A stretch of DNA of 64,000 nt, from NCBI GenBank assembly GCA_947446025.1, contig CANFEY010000005.1, positions 1 through 64,000 on the forward strand, read 5' to 3'. A program made the position numbers and the translations under genes. A model generated the notes under the pieces. That model worked only from the letters and a program-made list of their open reading frames with translations. It was not told where the DNA came from and did no database searches. The first letter of the stretch is position 1, and every line of letters begins with the position of its first letter. Source of the DNA: Bryobacterales bacterium (lineage in GTDB: Bacteria; Acidobacteriota; Terriglobia; Bryobacterales; Bryobacteraceae). Positions 25,101 through 35,883 of this stretch are shown piece after piece.

Positions 25101-27153
25101 GTTCGATGCGCTGCAGCAACTGCGCCATTCTGGGAGCCGCGTCGCCACGGCCTCCGAAGCGGACCTGATTGTAGGCCGCCGTCAAGTCTTGCACCAGCAG
25201 CGCGAGTTCGGATGGCGGCAGCACGCGCGCGAACTCCTGCGGCGTCAGCCACGCGGGCTTCTGGAATCCGCGCTTGGCCAGCAGGAGCAGCATCCGCTCA
25301 TAAAGGACAGTTGCGTCGGAAGCATCCACGTCTCCACGCCGAGCGCGATGCAATCGCCGGCGGCGCGTCCACCACAGCCACCACGAGGGAGCATAGCTCC
25401 TTACCAGGAAGGCGGCACCGGCCAGACCGGCCATGCCCAGTAGCCAGGGCGCGTAGCGTTCCACATCAAAGAGCTGCCCAGCCGCGCTCCATGCACGGCC
25501 CGTGCTTTGCATCCGGGCCGCTAGCGCCACCTGATGATCGAGATCATAAGTCAGCACCCAATCGCGCCAGAATTGATCCGCGGCATCAAACACCAGCGCG
25601 GCCTTGCTCCACAACCCCGGCCCTCGCGCGGAAAGATCGGGCGGCGTGGGATCAAACGTCATCCAGCCGCGGCCGGGAATCCAGGCTTCCACCCAGCTGT
25701 GCGCATCCGACGCGCGCACCACCTGCCAGCCGGAGATGGGATTGTACTCGCCGCCCAGGAAGCCGGTGGCCACGCGCGCGGGGATGCCCAAGGTTCGCAG
25801 CACCACGGCCATGGAGCTCGCGAAATATTCGCAGTGGCCTTGCTTGCGCACGAACAGGAAATGCGCCAGGGGATCAGGCACCTCGGTTTCGAGCAGCTCC
25901 AGCGTGTAGCCGAAGTCTTTGTGGAAGTGCGCTTCCACGGCGCGCGCGATGCGTTCCGGTTCGCTCTCCGCGCCCGCCCACTCGCGGCCCAGTGTGGCAA
26001 TGCGCGCGTCGATCATGGGCAGTTCCAGCAAAACGCGCCGCTCTTCTTCCGGCAAGGGAGGCACTGTTTCCAGGGGAGGTGCCCACTCATTTTCCAAGCG
26101 GCTGTCGGCACCGTAACGCAGCCCGGCCATGCCGAAGCGCGGCACGCGGATAGCACCGGAGGACGCTCGGAACAGGATCTGCGCCTGGATGCTGATGGTC
26201 TGCGGAGCGCCTGCGAAATACAGCGTGTCGGGGGCGATGCTGCTCAGCTCCACTGCGTAGCGAAGGTTGCGCCCAGGCCGGGTGCGGCGCGTCGCGGGCA
26301 GCAGCAACTGCCCTTCGGTGACCGGCAGACGCTGCTCCACCGCAGGCGGATTGAACCAGCGCTTGCCGTCGAAGTGTGAGAGGGCTGATCCACGCCACCG
26401 CAATCCGATGAGCGTCGAATCATCATAGGAGCGCACATGCATGACCGCCGTGCTGTTCTGTTTCAGTTCGCCGATTTCGCCCAGCGTCACCTCCGAACCG
26501 AACCCCGGCACGTGGTAGCGCTGCGGCACGAAACGCTGGAACGCCGCGCGGGCCGTCCTGGGCAGCACAAAGAATAGCGCCGCCGTCAGCACCAGGATTC
26601 CGCAGAAGAGGCTGGTTGCCATCAATCCGAGCCGGCCCGGCAAAGCCCGTGCGCGGAAGCGCGAGACGCGGGTCATTAGCCGCATGGAGCGCGCGACTTC
26701 GCCGCCGGTCAGAGCCGCAATGGCGCACAGGACGAACACGGCTAGATAGAAGAAGAAGCTCAGCTCCGCCGACAGCAGCGCGGCGGCGAGCAGCTCCAGG
26801 CCGGCGATCAGCTTCACGTACATGTAGTCGCGAGGCGTGGATGCCGTCAGAATCTTCACCACCGCCACAAAAAACAGCATGTGTACCGTAGCGGCGATGA
26901 AGGAGCGCGAGAGCCACAGGTAATCCGCCGCGTAGAAAAGGAAGTAGCCCGCCGCCAGCGCAGCCACAAGTGCAGCGGGAATCCGCACGCGCCACAGCCC
27001 CGCGATGGTGAGCGCTCGCAAGAGCAACGCGGCAATCATGATGGCCGCCGTGGGCGTATCGAGTTCGCCGGACCCCAGCACCGCCAGGAATCCCGACGCA
27101 AGCATGCCCAGCAACGCGACATCGTAGAACGTCTGCGCGGGGGTGGCGGGCAT
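25090..27153 (-). CDS. TgpA-like membrane transglutaminase (DUF3488/DUF4129)
   Basis: The 687-residue protein has an N-terminal block of six or so helices (about residues 1-200, DUF3488-like), a periplasmic transglutaminase-like domain, and a last helix (about 570-590) followed by a cytosolic DUF4129-like tail. Catalytic motifs are visible: Cys in RKQGHCEYFASSMAVVLR, then GIPARVATGFLGG, and His in ASDAHSWVEAWIPGRGWMTFDPTPP. In Pseudomonas TgpA is an essential inner-membrane protein of unknown cross-linking target. It starts a three-gene operon with the GT39-like and UMF1 genes, which suggests envelope modification. Confidence 0.9.
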   Translation of the reverse strand: MPATPAQTFYDVALLGMLASGFLAVLGSGELDTPTAAIMIAALLLRALTIAGLWRVRIPAALVAALAAGYFLFYAADYLWLSRSFIAATVHMLFFVAVVKILTASTPRDYMYVKLIAGLELLAAALLSAELSFFFYLAVFVLCAIAALTGGEVARSMRLMTRVSRFRARALPGRLGLMATSLFCGILVLTAALFFVLPRTARAAFQRFVPQRYHVPGFGSEVTLGEIGELKQNSTAVMHVRSYDDSTLIGLRWRGSALSHFDGKRWFNPPAVEQRLPVTEGQLLLPATRRTRPGRNLRYAVELSSIAPDTLYFAGAPQTISIQAQILFRASSGAIRVPRFGMAGLRYGADSRLENEWAPPLETVPPLPEEERRVLLELPMIDARIATLGREWAGAESEPERIARAVEAHFHKDFGYTLELLETEVPDPLAHFLFVRKQGHCEYFASSMAVVLRTLGIPARVATGFLGGEYNPISGWQVVRASDAHSWVEAWIPGRGWMTFDPTPPDLSARGPGLWSKAALVFDAADQFWRDWVLTYDLDHQVALAARMQSTGRAWSAAGQLFDVERYAPWLLGMAGLAGAAFLVRSYAPSWWLWWTRRRRLHRARRGDVDASDATVLYERMLLLLAKRGFQKPAWLTPQEFARVLPPSELALLVQDLTAAYNQVRFGGRGDAAPRMAQLLQRIEHAS

Positions 27154-27187
27154 ATGGATATTGTAGCGGCTGGGGACGCGCTGAACT

Positions 27188-27433
27188 TCAGTAGTGGAAT
27201 CGCGCCTGTAAAAAATCGATACGGGTTGCGCCGACCCGATAGACCAAACGATGTTCCTCCGTGATCCTCCTGGACCACGCTCCCGCGAAGGCGTATTTCA
27301 AGGGCTCGGGCTTTCCGATGCCGATGAAGGGGTCGCCAAGTATGGCGGCCATGAGTTGCAGAACGCGGTCCGCCGCGGTGCGGTCATTTCTAACCCAGAA
27401 CTGCAGGTCTTCCAGGAACTCCGCATGCACCAC
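27188..27433 (-). CDS. YoeB/Txe-type toxin
   Basis: The open frame begins earlier, but the most likely start is GTG 27433 or the next GTG at 27430, 10-13 bp after the antitoxin stop, giving about 81 residues, the normal size. It has the family layout FLEDLQFWVRNDRTAADRVLQLMAAI, then GKPEPLKYAFAGAWSRRITEEHRLVYRV, with the conserved Glu, Arg, His catalytic trio of RelE-like ribosome-dependent mRNA endonucleases. It ends in FHY, like YoeB. It forms a toxin-antitoxin pair with the gene upstream. Confidence 0.88.
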   Translation of the reverse strand: MVHAEFLEDLQFWVRNDRTAADRVLQLMAAILGDPFIGIGKPEPLKYAFAGAWSRRITEEHRLVYRVGATRIDFLQARFHY

Positions 27434-27443
27434 GGCTTTGCGC

Positions 27444-27740
27444 CTAGTCGCCGCCAAGCCCCATCTCCCGTCGCAACGCATCGATTGTGGTGCGCTGACC
27501 TTCGCCCCGCTCAGCTCTGCGCAATGCTGTGAGCAGGCGCTGTGTGTTCTTCGGGGATCGCATGAGGTGAGCCGTTTCCAAAAGCGACGCCAGTTCGGTG
27601 GCGGGAAGTAGGGCCACGTCCTTTGACCCGTTCTTGCCCGCTCGCCGGCGGACGATGACGATCTCCTGGTCGTCGACGATAGTGTCGAGCGTCGCCGACA
27701 GGTTCTCTCTCAGCCTGGAATACGTCGTTTCGACCGGCAT
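27444..27740 (-). CDS. YefM/Phd-type antitoxin
   Basis: This 98-residue protein opens with VETTYSRLRENLSATLDTIVDDQEIVIVRRR, the standard Phd/YefM DNA-binding N-terminal domain. It continues with VALLPATELASLLETAHLMRSPKNTQRLLTALR, which leads into the toxin-neutralising helix. The upstream gene order antitoxin-toxin and a gap of about 10 bp are as in yefM-yoeB. By family rule the complex represses its own promoter, and an inverted repeat GTACAGGAACGTTGTAC just upstream (27750-27766) could be the operator. Confidence 0.9.
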   Translation of the reverse strand: MPVETTYSRLRENLSATLDTIVDDQEIVIVRRRAGKNGSKDVALLPATELASLLETAHLMRSPKNTQRLLTALRRAERGEGQRTTIDALRREMGLGGD

Positions 27741-27749
27741 GGCTCAATT

Positions 27750-27766
27750 GTACAGGAACGTTGTAC
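27750..27766. promoter_or_regulatory. Possible YefM-type operator palindrome
   Basis: GTACA-GGAACGT-TGTAC lies 10 bp upstream of the antitoxin start. Five-base arms TGTAC/GTACA resemble the TGTACA core bound by YefM in E. coli. Position and pattern suggest autoregulation; binding is inferred. Confidence 0.45.
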
Positions 27767-27779
27767 GTTTATAGTGGAA

Positions 27780-28640
27780 TCAATTCTTCGCTACAGCAAA
27801 GCGCAGACACCGGACCAAGCTGCTGGATACGGCCGAGGTGTGTGTCTCGCCTGGGAAGATGACTCGGGTGACGGAAATTTTGCCAGGGTTGAGCGCGCCG
27901 AGCCGGGTTGCGAAATTCGAGGCCTCGTCAATCATGCGTTGGGGACTGCCGGCTGGCTGTTCTTCGCCAGCCGAGTTGACCAAAATCCGCAGTTTGAAGT
28001 TTCGTTCTTGAGCCTGTCTCGCGAACTGCTGTTCATCGGCGAGGATTTCGCGGTCATGCCACCAGATCGAAGGACTCGAGATGCAGTAGGACGAGAACGC
28101 TTGTGGAGAATGGAACAGGATGCGCATGGCAGTGAGGCCACCGAGCGAGTGCCCCGCAATGGTCTAGCGGTCCGGGTCCAGTTTGAAGCGCGAGGCAACA
28201 AACGGGCGAATCTCTTCGTTGAGTATCCGAATGAATGCGTCGGCACCGCCCGTCTTCACGTTGGCGGGTGCAGAAGGGTCCGAGGATGGGGTGAGGTCGA
28301 GAATCCGCCGCACGCGCCATTCGTCTAGACCCCCGGGGTAGCCAATGGAGACAGATACGATATCAGGGCCCGCAAGCTTCGTGGTCACGTAACCGAGTGT
28401 GCCTGCGAGTTCGTTGCCGTCGATTACATAGAGGACTGGGTAGGCCACTACGGGGTCGATTTTAGTAGGGGACGTGATCCAGATTCGATACGCGGCCCCG
28501 TTGATCTTAGAGGTAAAGTCGTAGGTCTGGGTGAAGGGAATCGTTGCAGGGGCCGGCTCGGAGAAATCAGCTGGCTCGGCCCCTAACAAGAAAGAGACTA
28601 GACCCAATGAGCAGAGAACTGCGATTCTCGAAGACTGCAT
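27780..28640 (-). pseudogene. Secreted esterase gene interrupted by an in-frame TAG
   Basis: Two consecutive parts in one frame make a normal 286-residue esterase of the Fes/esterase D type. The first part has a signal peptide, YPVLYVIDGNELAGTLGYV and VSIGYPGGLDEWRVRRILDLTP, and ends KLDPDR. A TAG at 28164-28166 follows, and then TIAGHSLGGLTAMRILFHSP, which holds the catalytic Ser, and ETHTS, the likely catalytic His, near the end. The family has Gln (CAG) at the TAG position, so one C to T change explains it. No frame change is needed. Without readthrough the product lacks its nucleophile. The gene sits 22 bp downstream of acnA. Confidence 0.85.
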
Positions 28641-28661
28641 CTTGTTCCCCTTTGTAGTCAG

Positions 28662-31295
<2,634 letters not shown>

Positions 31296-31321
31296 GGATA
31301 CTTCTATTTTACATGCTGCGC

Positions 31322-31344
31322 TAAATGGTGTCTGACACCATTTA
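31322..31344. repeat. 23-bp perfect palindrome
   Basis: TAAATGGTGTC-T-GACACCATTTA is a perfect palindrome with 11-bp arms. It covers the stop codon of the AIM24-like gene and lies 27 bp upstream of the acnA start. Its centre TGGTGTCTGACACCA could be a hairpin terminator, a dimeric regulator site, or a short mobile repeat. Confidence 0.7.
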
Positions 31345-32202
31345 ATCCTGGCTGCTGAAGATGGAGCCGATGGCGCCCAGGCCGCGCGTTTCTTCGCCGC
31401 CGAAGGCGCGGGGAGCCAGTTCCATGCGCATCTTCGCGAGCGTCATACTTTGAACGATGACGCGACCGGGGCCTTGCAGCGTCGCCAGGAACAAACCCTC
31501 GCCGCCGAAGATGGCGGTGCGGATGCCGCCGGCCATTTGGATGTCGTAGTCGACCGTTTCGTCGAAGGCGACCACCGAGCCGGTGTCCACTTGCAGCACC
31601 TCGCCGGGAGCGAGGTTGAATTCAATGAAGTCACCTCCGCCGTGGATGAAGACGGTACCGGGGCCGGTAAGTTTTTCGAGGATGAAGCCTTCGCCGCCGA
31701 AGAAGCCGGCGCCGAGCTTCTTGACCATGGCGATGTTGAGGGTTGCTGTGGATTGCGCAACCAGGAAGCTATCGCGCTGGACCAGCACGCTCTGTCCGGC
31801 CGCGAGTGTGAAGGCTTGGATACGGCCCGGATAACTGCCGGCGAAGCCGACCTCACCGGTGCTGGACGCGCGGAAATAGGTCAGGAAGAGCGATTCACCC
31901 ATGAATTTCCGCTTCACGGCTCCCAGAAGTTTCTCGCCGAGGGTTTCGCCGCTCATGCGCGTCTCCCAGCTCACTTGCGGCTGCTTGTAAACCATCTTGC
32001 CGGCCTCGGCGAACAGTTCCTGGCCGGGCTTGAGCTTGATGCGAATGACTTGCAGGTTGTCGCCTTCAATTTTGTAGTCGAGAGGTTCCGTGCTGGCGAC
32101 GGACACGGGCGCGAGGGACGCGGTTCCGAGCTGCGTGCCGCACTTGGTGCAAAAACGGGCGGTATCCGCCATCTGACTTCCACAGTTGGTGCAAAAAACC
32201 AT
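31342..32202 (-). CDS. AIM24/TIGR00266 family protein with zinc ribbon
   Basis: This 286-residue protein opens with a zinc ribbon, [20 protein letters not shown] (two CxxC knuckles, residues 4-22). Residues 40-270 form the AIM24-like beta-helix domain with [35 protein letters not shown] and a Gly-rich [27 protein letters not shown]. In yeast AIM24 is a mitochondrial organiser; bacterial members are uncharacterised. It lies 8 bp after the beta-CASP nuclease gene, so the two are co-transcribed. The stop codon is inside a perfect palindrome. Confidence 0.88.
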   Translation of the reverse strand: MVFCTNCGSQMADTARFCTKCGTQLGTASLAPVSVASTEPLDYKIEGDNLQVIRIKLKPGQELFAEAGKMVYKQPQVSWETRMSGETLGEKLLGAVKRKFMGESLFLTYFRASSTGEVGFAGSYPGRIQAFTLAAGQSVLVQRDSFLVAQSTATLNIAMVKKLGAGFFGGEGFILEKLTGPGTVFIHGGGDFIEFNLAPGEVLQVDTGSVVAFDETVDYDIQMAGGIRTAIFGGEGLFLATLQGPGRVIVQSMTLAKMRMELAPRAFGGEETRGLGAIGSIFSSQD

Positions 32203-32210
32203 AGGTTCTC

Positions 32211-33608
32211 CTATTTGAGGTCGAAGCTGTCGCCGCGCGAAGGCTGGACGGCTTCGATTCCGAATTCCTTGTGGATGCGATTGGAGAGCGCCGCGCCTTG
32301 TCCTGGGTCACCGTGAACCAGGAACACTTTCTTGAGGCCAGGCGTGAGCGGGCGCATCCATTCGATGAGTTCGCCTTGGTCGGCGTGGCCGGACAATTCG
32401 TCCAGCACGGCGACTTCGGCGCGCAGCTGCACCGGTTCGCCGAAGATGGGGACCTCGGCGGGGCGTTCCACAAGCTTGCGGCCCAGCGTGTGCGCGGCCT
32501 GATAGCCGGTGATGAGCACGGTGTTCCGAGGATCGGAGATATTGTTCCGCAGGTGGTGCAGCACACGGCCGGCTTCGCACATGCCGGAGGCGGCGAGCAC
32601 GATGAAGGGTCCGCGCAGCTCATTGAGTTTTTTTGATTCGTTGGCCTCGCGCACGTAGGTGAGCAGCTTGAAGCCGAACGGGTCATTGCCGTCGGTCAGA
32701 AACTCGCGTGCGCCCTCGTCGTAACATTCCGGGTGTTTGCGGAAGACTTCGGTGGCGTTGATGGCCAGCGGGCTGTCCACGAAGACGGGCAACGACGGGA
32801 TTCGCTTGGCGTCCATCAATTCGTGCAGCAGCATGACCAACTGCTGGGTGCGCCCTACGGCGAATGCCGGCACGATGACGCGGCCCCCGCGGCGCACGGT
32901 TCGGTTGACCACTTCAGCCAGCTTGTCGGACGCGTCGGTGATCGCCTGGTGGAAACGGTCGCCGTAGGTGCTCTCCATGATCAGGTAGTCCACCGGCGGC
33001 GGCGATTGCGGGTCGTGCAGGATGGGCAGGCCGTGGCGGCCCACGTCGCCGGAAAAACACAGGCGCTGGCCGTCGGCTTCCATCACGATGGAGGAGGACC
33101 CCAGCATGTGGCCTGCTTCGAAGCTGCGGAACTTTACGCCGGGCGCGATTTCGTGGTCCTGATTGAGCGGCGCGGGGCGGAACAGCTGATAGGTCGCCTC
33201 GGCGTCCTGGACACTGTAGAGCGGCGCGCATTCCTGCGCGTCGCGGCCGATCTGCTTGCGGTAGTCGCGGCGACGGTTGCAAAATTCGGCGTCTTTTCCC
33301 TGGATGAACGCGGAGTCGGCCAGCATCGCCAAGCAAAGGTCGATGGTCGCGGGCGTGGTGTAGATAGGGCCGGAGTAGCCGTTCTTCACGAATGTGGGCA
33401 AGTTGCCGCTGTGGTCGATGTGGGCGTGAGATAAGATGACGGCATCGATGCTGCGCGCCGGGAACGGGAAGTTCCTGTTCCGCTCCATCGCCTCTTGGCG
33501 GCGGCCTTGGTAGAGACCGCAATCGAACAAGAAGCGTTTCCCCCCGGCCTCCACGTGATGCATGGATCCGGTTACAGTCTTGGCGGCACCCCAGAAGGTA
33601 AGTTTCAT
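32211..33608 (-). CDS. MBL-fold beta-CASP RNA nuclease-like protein
   Basis: The 465-residue protein is a metallo-beta-lactamase-fold hydrolase with a beta-CASP insert. The zinc motif HAHIDHSGNLP is at about residues 60-70, with GHMLGSSSIV and CFSGDVGR as motifs 3 and 4. The beta-CASP block follows with VPAFAVGRTQQLVMLLHEL and IVLAASGMCEAGRVLHHLRN, and the C-terminal RMMBL-like domain with SGHADQGELIEWMRPL and VHGDPGQGAAL. Relatives cut or trim RNA 3' ends. It leads an operon with the AIM24-like gene and is divergent from the peptidase gene by 20 bp. Confidence 0.93.
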   Translation of the reverse strand: MKLTFWGAAKTVTGSMHHVEAGGKRFLFDCGLYQGRRQEAMERNRNFPFPARSIDAVILSHAHIDHSGNLPTFVKNGYSGPIYTTPATIDLCLAMLADSAFIQGKDAEFCNRRRDYRKQIGRDAQECAPLYSVQDAEATYQLFRPAPLNQDHEIAPGVKFRSFEAGHMLGSSSIVMEADGQRLCFSGDVGRHGLPILHDPQSPPPVDYLIMESTYGDRFHQAITDASDKLAEVVNRTVRRGGRVIVPAFAVGRTQQLVMLLHELMDAKRIPSLPVFVDSPLAINATEVFRKHPECYDEGAREFLTDGNDPFGFKLLTYVREANESKKLNELRGPFIVLAASGMCEAGRVLHHLRNNISDPRNTVLITGYQAAHTLGRKLVERPAEVPIFGEPVQLRAEVAVLDELSGHADQGELIEWMRPLTPGLKKVFLVHGDPGQGAALSNRIHKEFGIEAVQPSRGDSFDLK

Positions 33609-33628
33609 TGGACTACAATCACTATACG

Positions 33629-35764
33629 ATGCGAGCTTGGGTTTTGTTCTTACTGATTTTGACGGCGGCGTCCGGCCAGAAGAAGCCGGTTACGTTGGAG
33701 CCTGTGCGGCCGAGCGGGCAAGCTCCGGCCGCGCCTTCGAATCCGCTGGCATGGGCACCGGACGGGACTCGGTTTCTGTTCCAGCAAGGAACGGCGTTGC
33801 GGATTTATGACACGGCTACCCAGACCTCGACGGAACTGCTGGACACGGCCAAGCTGCCCGCGCCCAAGATGGAGGCGGCGGAAGCGCCGCAGCCGTTTGG
33901 CTGGGAGAATCGGCGCGTCTCGGAATCGCCGGTTCAATGGGGCGCGGCGGGAAAGATACTCTACTCGAGCGGCGGCGGGTTGGTCCTGATCGACGCGATG
34001 ACGGGATCGTTCGCGCAGTTGCCGGTCTCCGGCGTGCGCGATGCCAAGCTTTCGCCCAATGGCCAGAGCGTGGCGTTCCGCTTGGATTGGGATTTGTACA
34101 CGCTGGACCTGGAATCAGGCAAGCGTCAGCGGCTCACCAGCGACGGGCGCGACACGTTGCGCAACGGCGGGCTGGATTGGGTGTATCCGGAAGAGTTGGA
34201 TCTGGGCACGGCCTTCTGGTGGTCGCCGGACTCGCGTTCCGTTGCCTACCTCCGCTTCGATCTCAGCGGCGAGCCGTTGTATCCTCATGCCGACTTGCGG
34301 CGCGAACGGGCGGTGGCCGAACCGCAGCGCTATCCGCAGGCGGGGGAGCGGAACCCCGATGTGCGGCTGGGCGTGGTCTCCGCCAGGGGCGGCGGAACGC
34401 GCTGGTTCGAAGTCGGCAACACGGTGTGGGAGTACCTGATCGCGCGCGTGACCTGGACGCCCGACTCGAAGAAGCTCTACGTGGTGCGGCCGAATCGGGT
34501 GCAGAGCAAGGTGGAGTTGCTGGCTTACGACGTAGAATCACGCAAGCAGACAAAGGTACTGGAGGAATCCGACCTCTATTGGGTCAACGTGCATGGCGAG
34601 CCTCAGTTCGTGAAAGACGGCTTCCTTTGGCTGAGTGAGCGGGATGGATTCCGGCACATTTACCTTTACTCGATGGACGGGAAGCTCATCCGGCAGCTGA
34701 CGAAAGGCGAATGGGAAGTCACCGCGATCAACAGCGCAGGCGCGGAGGTCTACTTCACGTCGAGTGAAGCGAGCCCGCTGGAGCGGCACGGCTACGTGAT
34801 CGGCCTCGACGGCCAGGGTAAGCGGCTGCTCACACCGGGAGCGGGCACGCACTCGATCACCGTGGGTCCGTCGGCGAAGTACTTCCTGCACTCCTTCTCT
34901 TCCACTACGGCTCCGCCGTGCGCAACGCTGCATGCCGTCGACGGACGCGAACTCGCCGTCTACCGCGAAGCTGACCGCCGATTGCTGGAGCAATACGAGA
35001 TCCTGCCCACCGAACTCGGCAGCTTCCGCGGGCCCGATGGTTCTCTGCTCTACACACGCCTCATCAAGCCCGCGGGATTCGATCCGGCGAAGAAGTACCC
35101 GGCGGTGTTGCAAGTGTACGGCGGACCGGGCGCCCAAGGCCCGCGTAACGCCTGGTACGGAGCCGACTTCGATCAGGTGCTGGCGCACGCGGGGTTCGTG
35201 GTGTGGCAGGTGGACAACCGAGGCTCGGCTGGGCGGGGACATGCGTTCGAGATTCCGTTGTTCCGCAACATGGGACCGGTGGAGTTGGCGGATCAGGTTG
35301 CAGGCGTGCGACAGCTGGTGTCGCTGGGCTTTGTCGACGCGGCGCGGGTCGGTATGCGCGGGTGGAGCTACGGCGGCTTCATGACGTTGAACGCGTTGCT
35401 CAACGCTCCCGATGTGTTTCGCGCGGGGGCGGCGGGGGCTCCGGTGACCGATTGGCTCAACTACGACACGATTTACACCGAGCGCTACATGGGACTGCCC
35501 GAGGCCAACGCCGAAGGCTACAAGAACACCGCGCTGCCGGCGAAAGCCGCGAATCTAAAAGGCAGTCTGATGATTCTGCACAACTACGAAGACGACAACG
35601 TGCTGTTTCAGAATTCGCTGCAAATGATCGACGCGCTGGAGCGGGCGGGCAAGCAGTTCGAACTGGTGCTGTACACGCAGAAAACGCACGGGGTGACGGG
35701 TCCCGAGGCTCGGCACGTGGACGCGGCTATGCTCGGTTTCTTTCAGCGGGCGCTGGGCAGGTAG
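33629..35764 (+). CDS. S9 prolyl oligopeptidase / DPP IV-like peptidase
   Basis: It starts at ATG 33629, and the 711-residue product has a signal peptide (AWVLFLLILTAASG). An N-terminal DPP IV-like propeller includes RDTLRNGGLDWVYPEELDLG, matching the Glu-containing active-site loop that binds the substrate N-terminus. The C-terminal hydrolase domain has VYGGPGAQ, the nucleophile motif GWSYGGF (about residue 582), an Asp region YEDDNVLFQ and His in QKTHGVTG. It should release X-Pro dipeptides outside the cytoplasm. It ends 18 bp before a perfect inverted repeat. Confidence 0.94.
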   Translation: MRAWVLFLLILTAASGQKKPVTLEPVRPSGQAPAAPSNPLAWAPDGTRFLFQQGTALRIYDTATQTSTELLDTAKLPAPKMEAAEAPQPFGWENRRVSESPVQWGAAGKILYSSGGGLVLIDAMTGSFAQLPVSGVRDAKLSPNGQSVAFRLDWDLYTLDLESGKRQRLTSDGRDTLRNGGLDWVYPEELDLGTAFWWSPDSRSVAYLRFDLSGEPLYPHADLRRERAVAEPQRYPQAGERNPDVRLGVVSARGGGTRWFEVGNTVWEYLIARVTWTPDSKKLYVVRPNRVQSKVELLAYDVESRKQTKVLEESDLYWVNVHGEPQFVKDGFLWLSERDGFRHIYLYSMDGKLIRQLTKGEWEVTAINSAGAEVYFTSSEASPLERHGYVIGLDGQGKRLLTPGAGTHSITVGPSAKYFLHSFSSTTAPPCATLHAVDGRELAVYREADRRLLEQYEILPTELGSFRGPDGSLLYTRLIKPAGFDPAKKYPAVLQVYGGPGAQGPRNAWYGADFDQVLAHAGFVVWQVDNRGSAGRGHAFEIPLFRNMGPVELADQVAGVRQLVSLGFVDAARVGMRGWSYGGFMTLNALLNAPDVFRAGAAGAPVTDWLNYDTIYTERYMGLPEANAEGYKNTALPAKAANLKGSLMILHNYEDDNVLFQNSLQMIDALERAGKQFELVLYTQKTHGVTGPEARHVDAAMLGFFQRALGR

Positions 35765-35782
35765 GAATGCAGGAGATGTAGG

Positions 35783-35883
35783 AGATGTAGGGACAGTATA
35801 CTCAATCCCCTATTTGTGAAGTACCAGCAACGGGATAGGGGAACTCCGACAGATCGGGGATTGAGTATACTGTCCCTACATCT
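35783..35883. repeat. Perfect 28-bp inverted repeat with 45-bp loop
   Basis: The arms 35783-35810 and 35856-35883 are exact reverse complements over 28 bp. The element lies between two converging genes and its right arm overlaps the last stop codon on the minus strand by 2 bp. It begins inside a short direct repeat (AGGAGATGT twice). It may be a MITE-like insertion, a bidirectional terminator, or both. Confidence 0.9.

Noticed and set aside
24351-26153. Plus-strand frame of 600 residues
   Set aside because: Antisense to the transglutaminase and GT39-like genes, which have catalytic motifs; composition is Arg/Pro/Ser shadow-like.
27774-28328. Plus-strand frame of 184 residues
   Set aside because: It is opposite the broken esterase, which has clear esterase motifs over its whole length.
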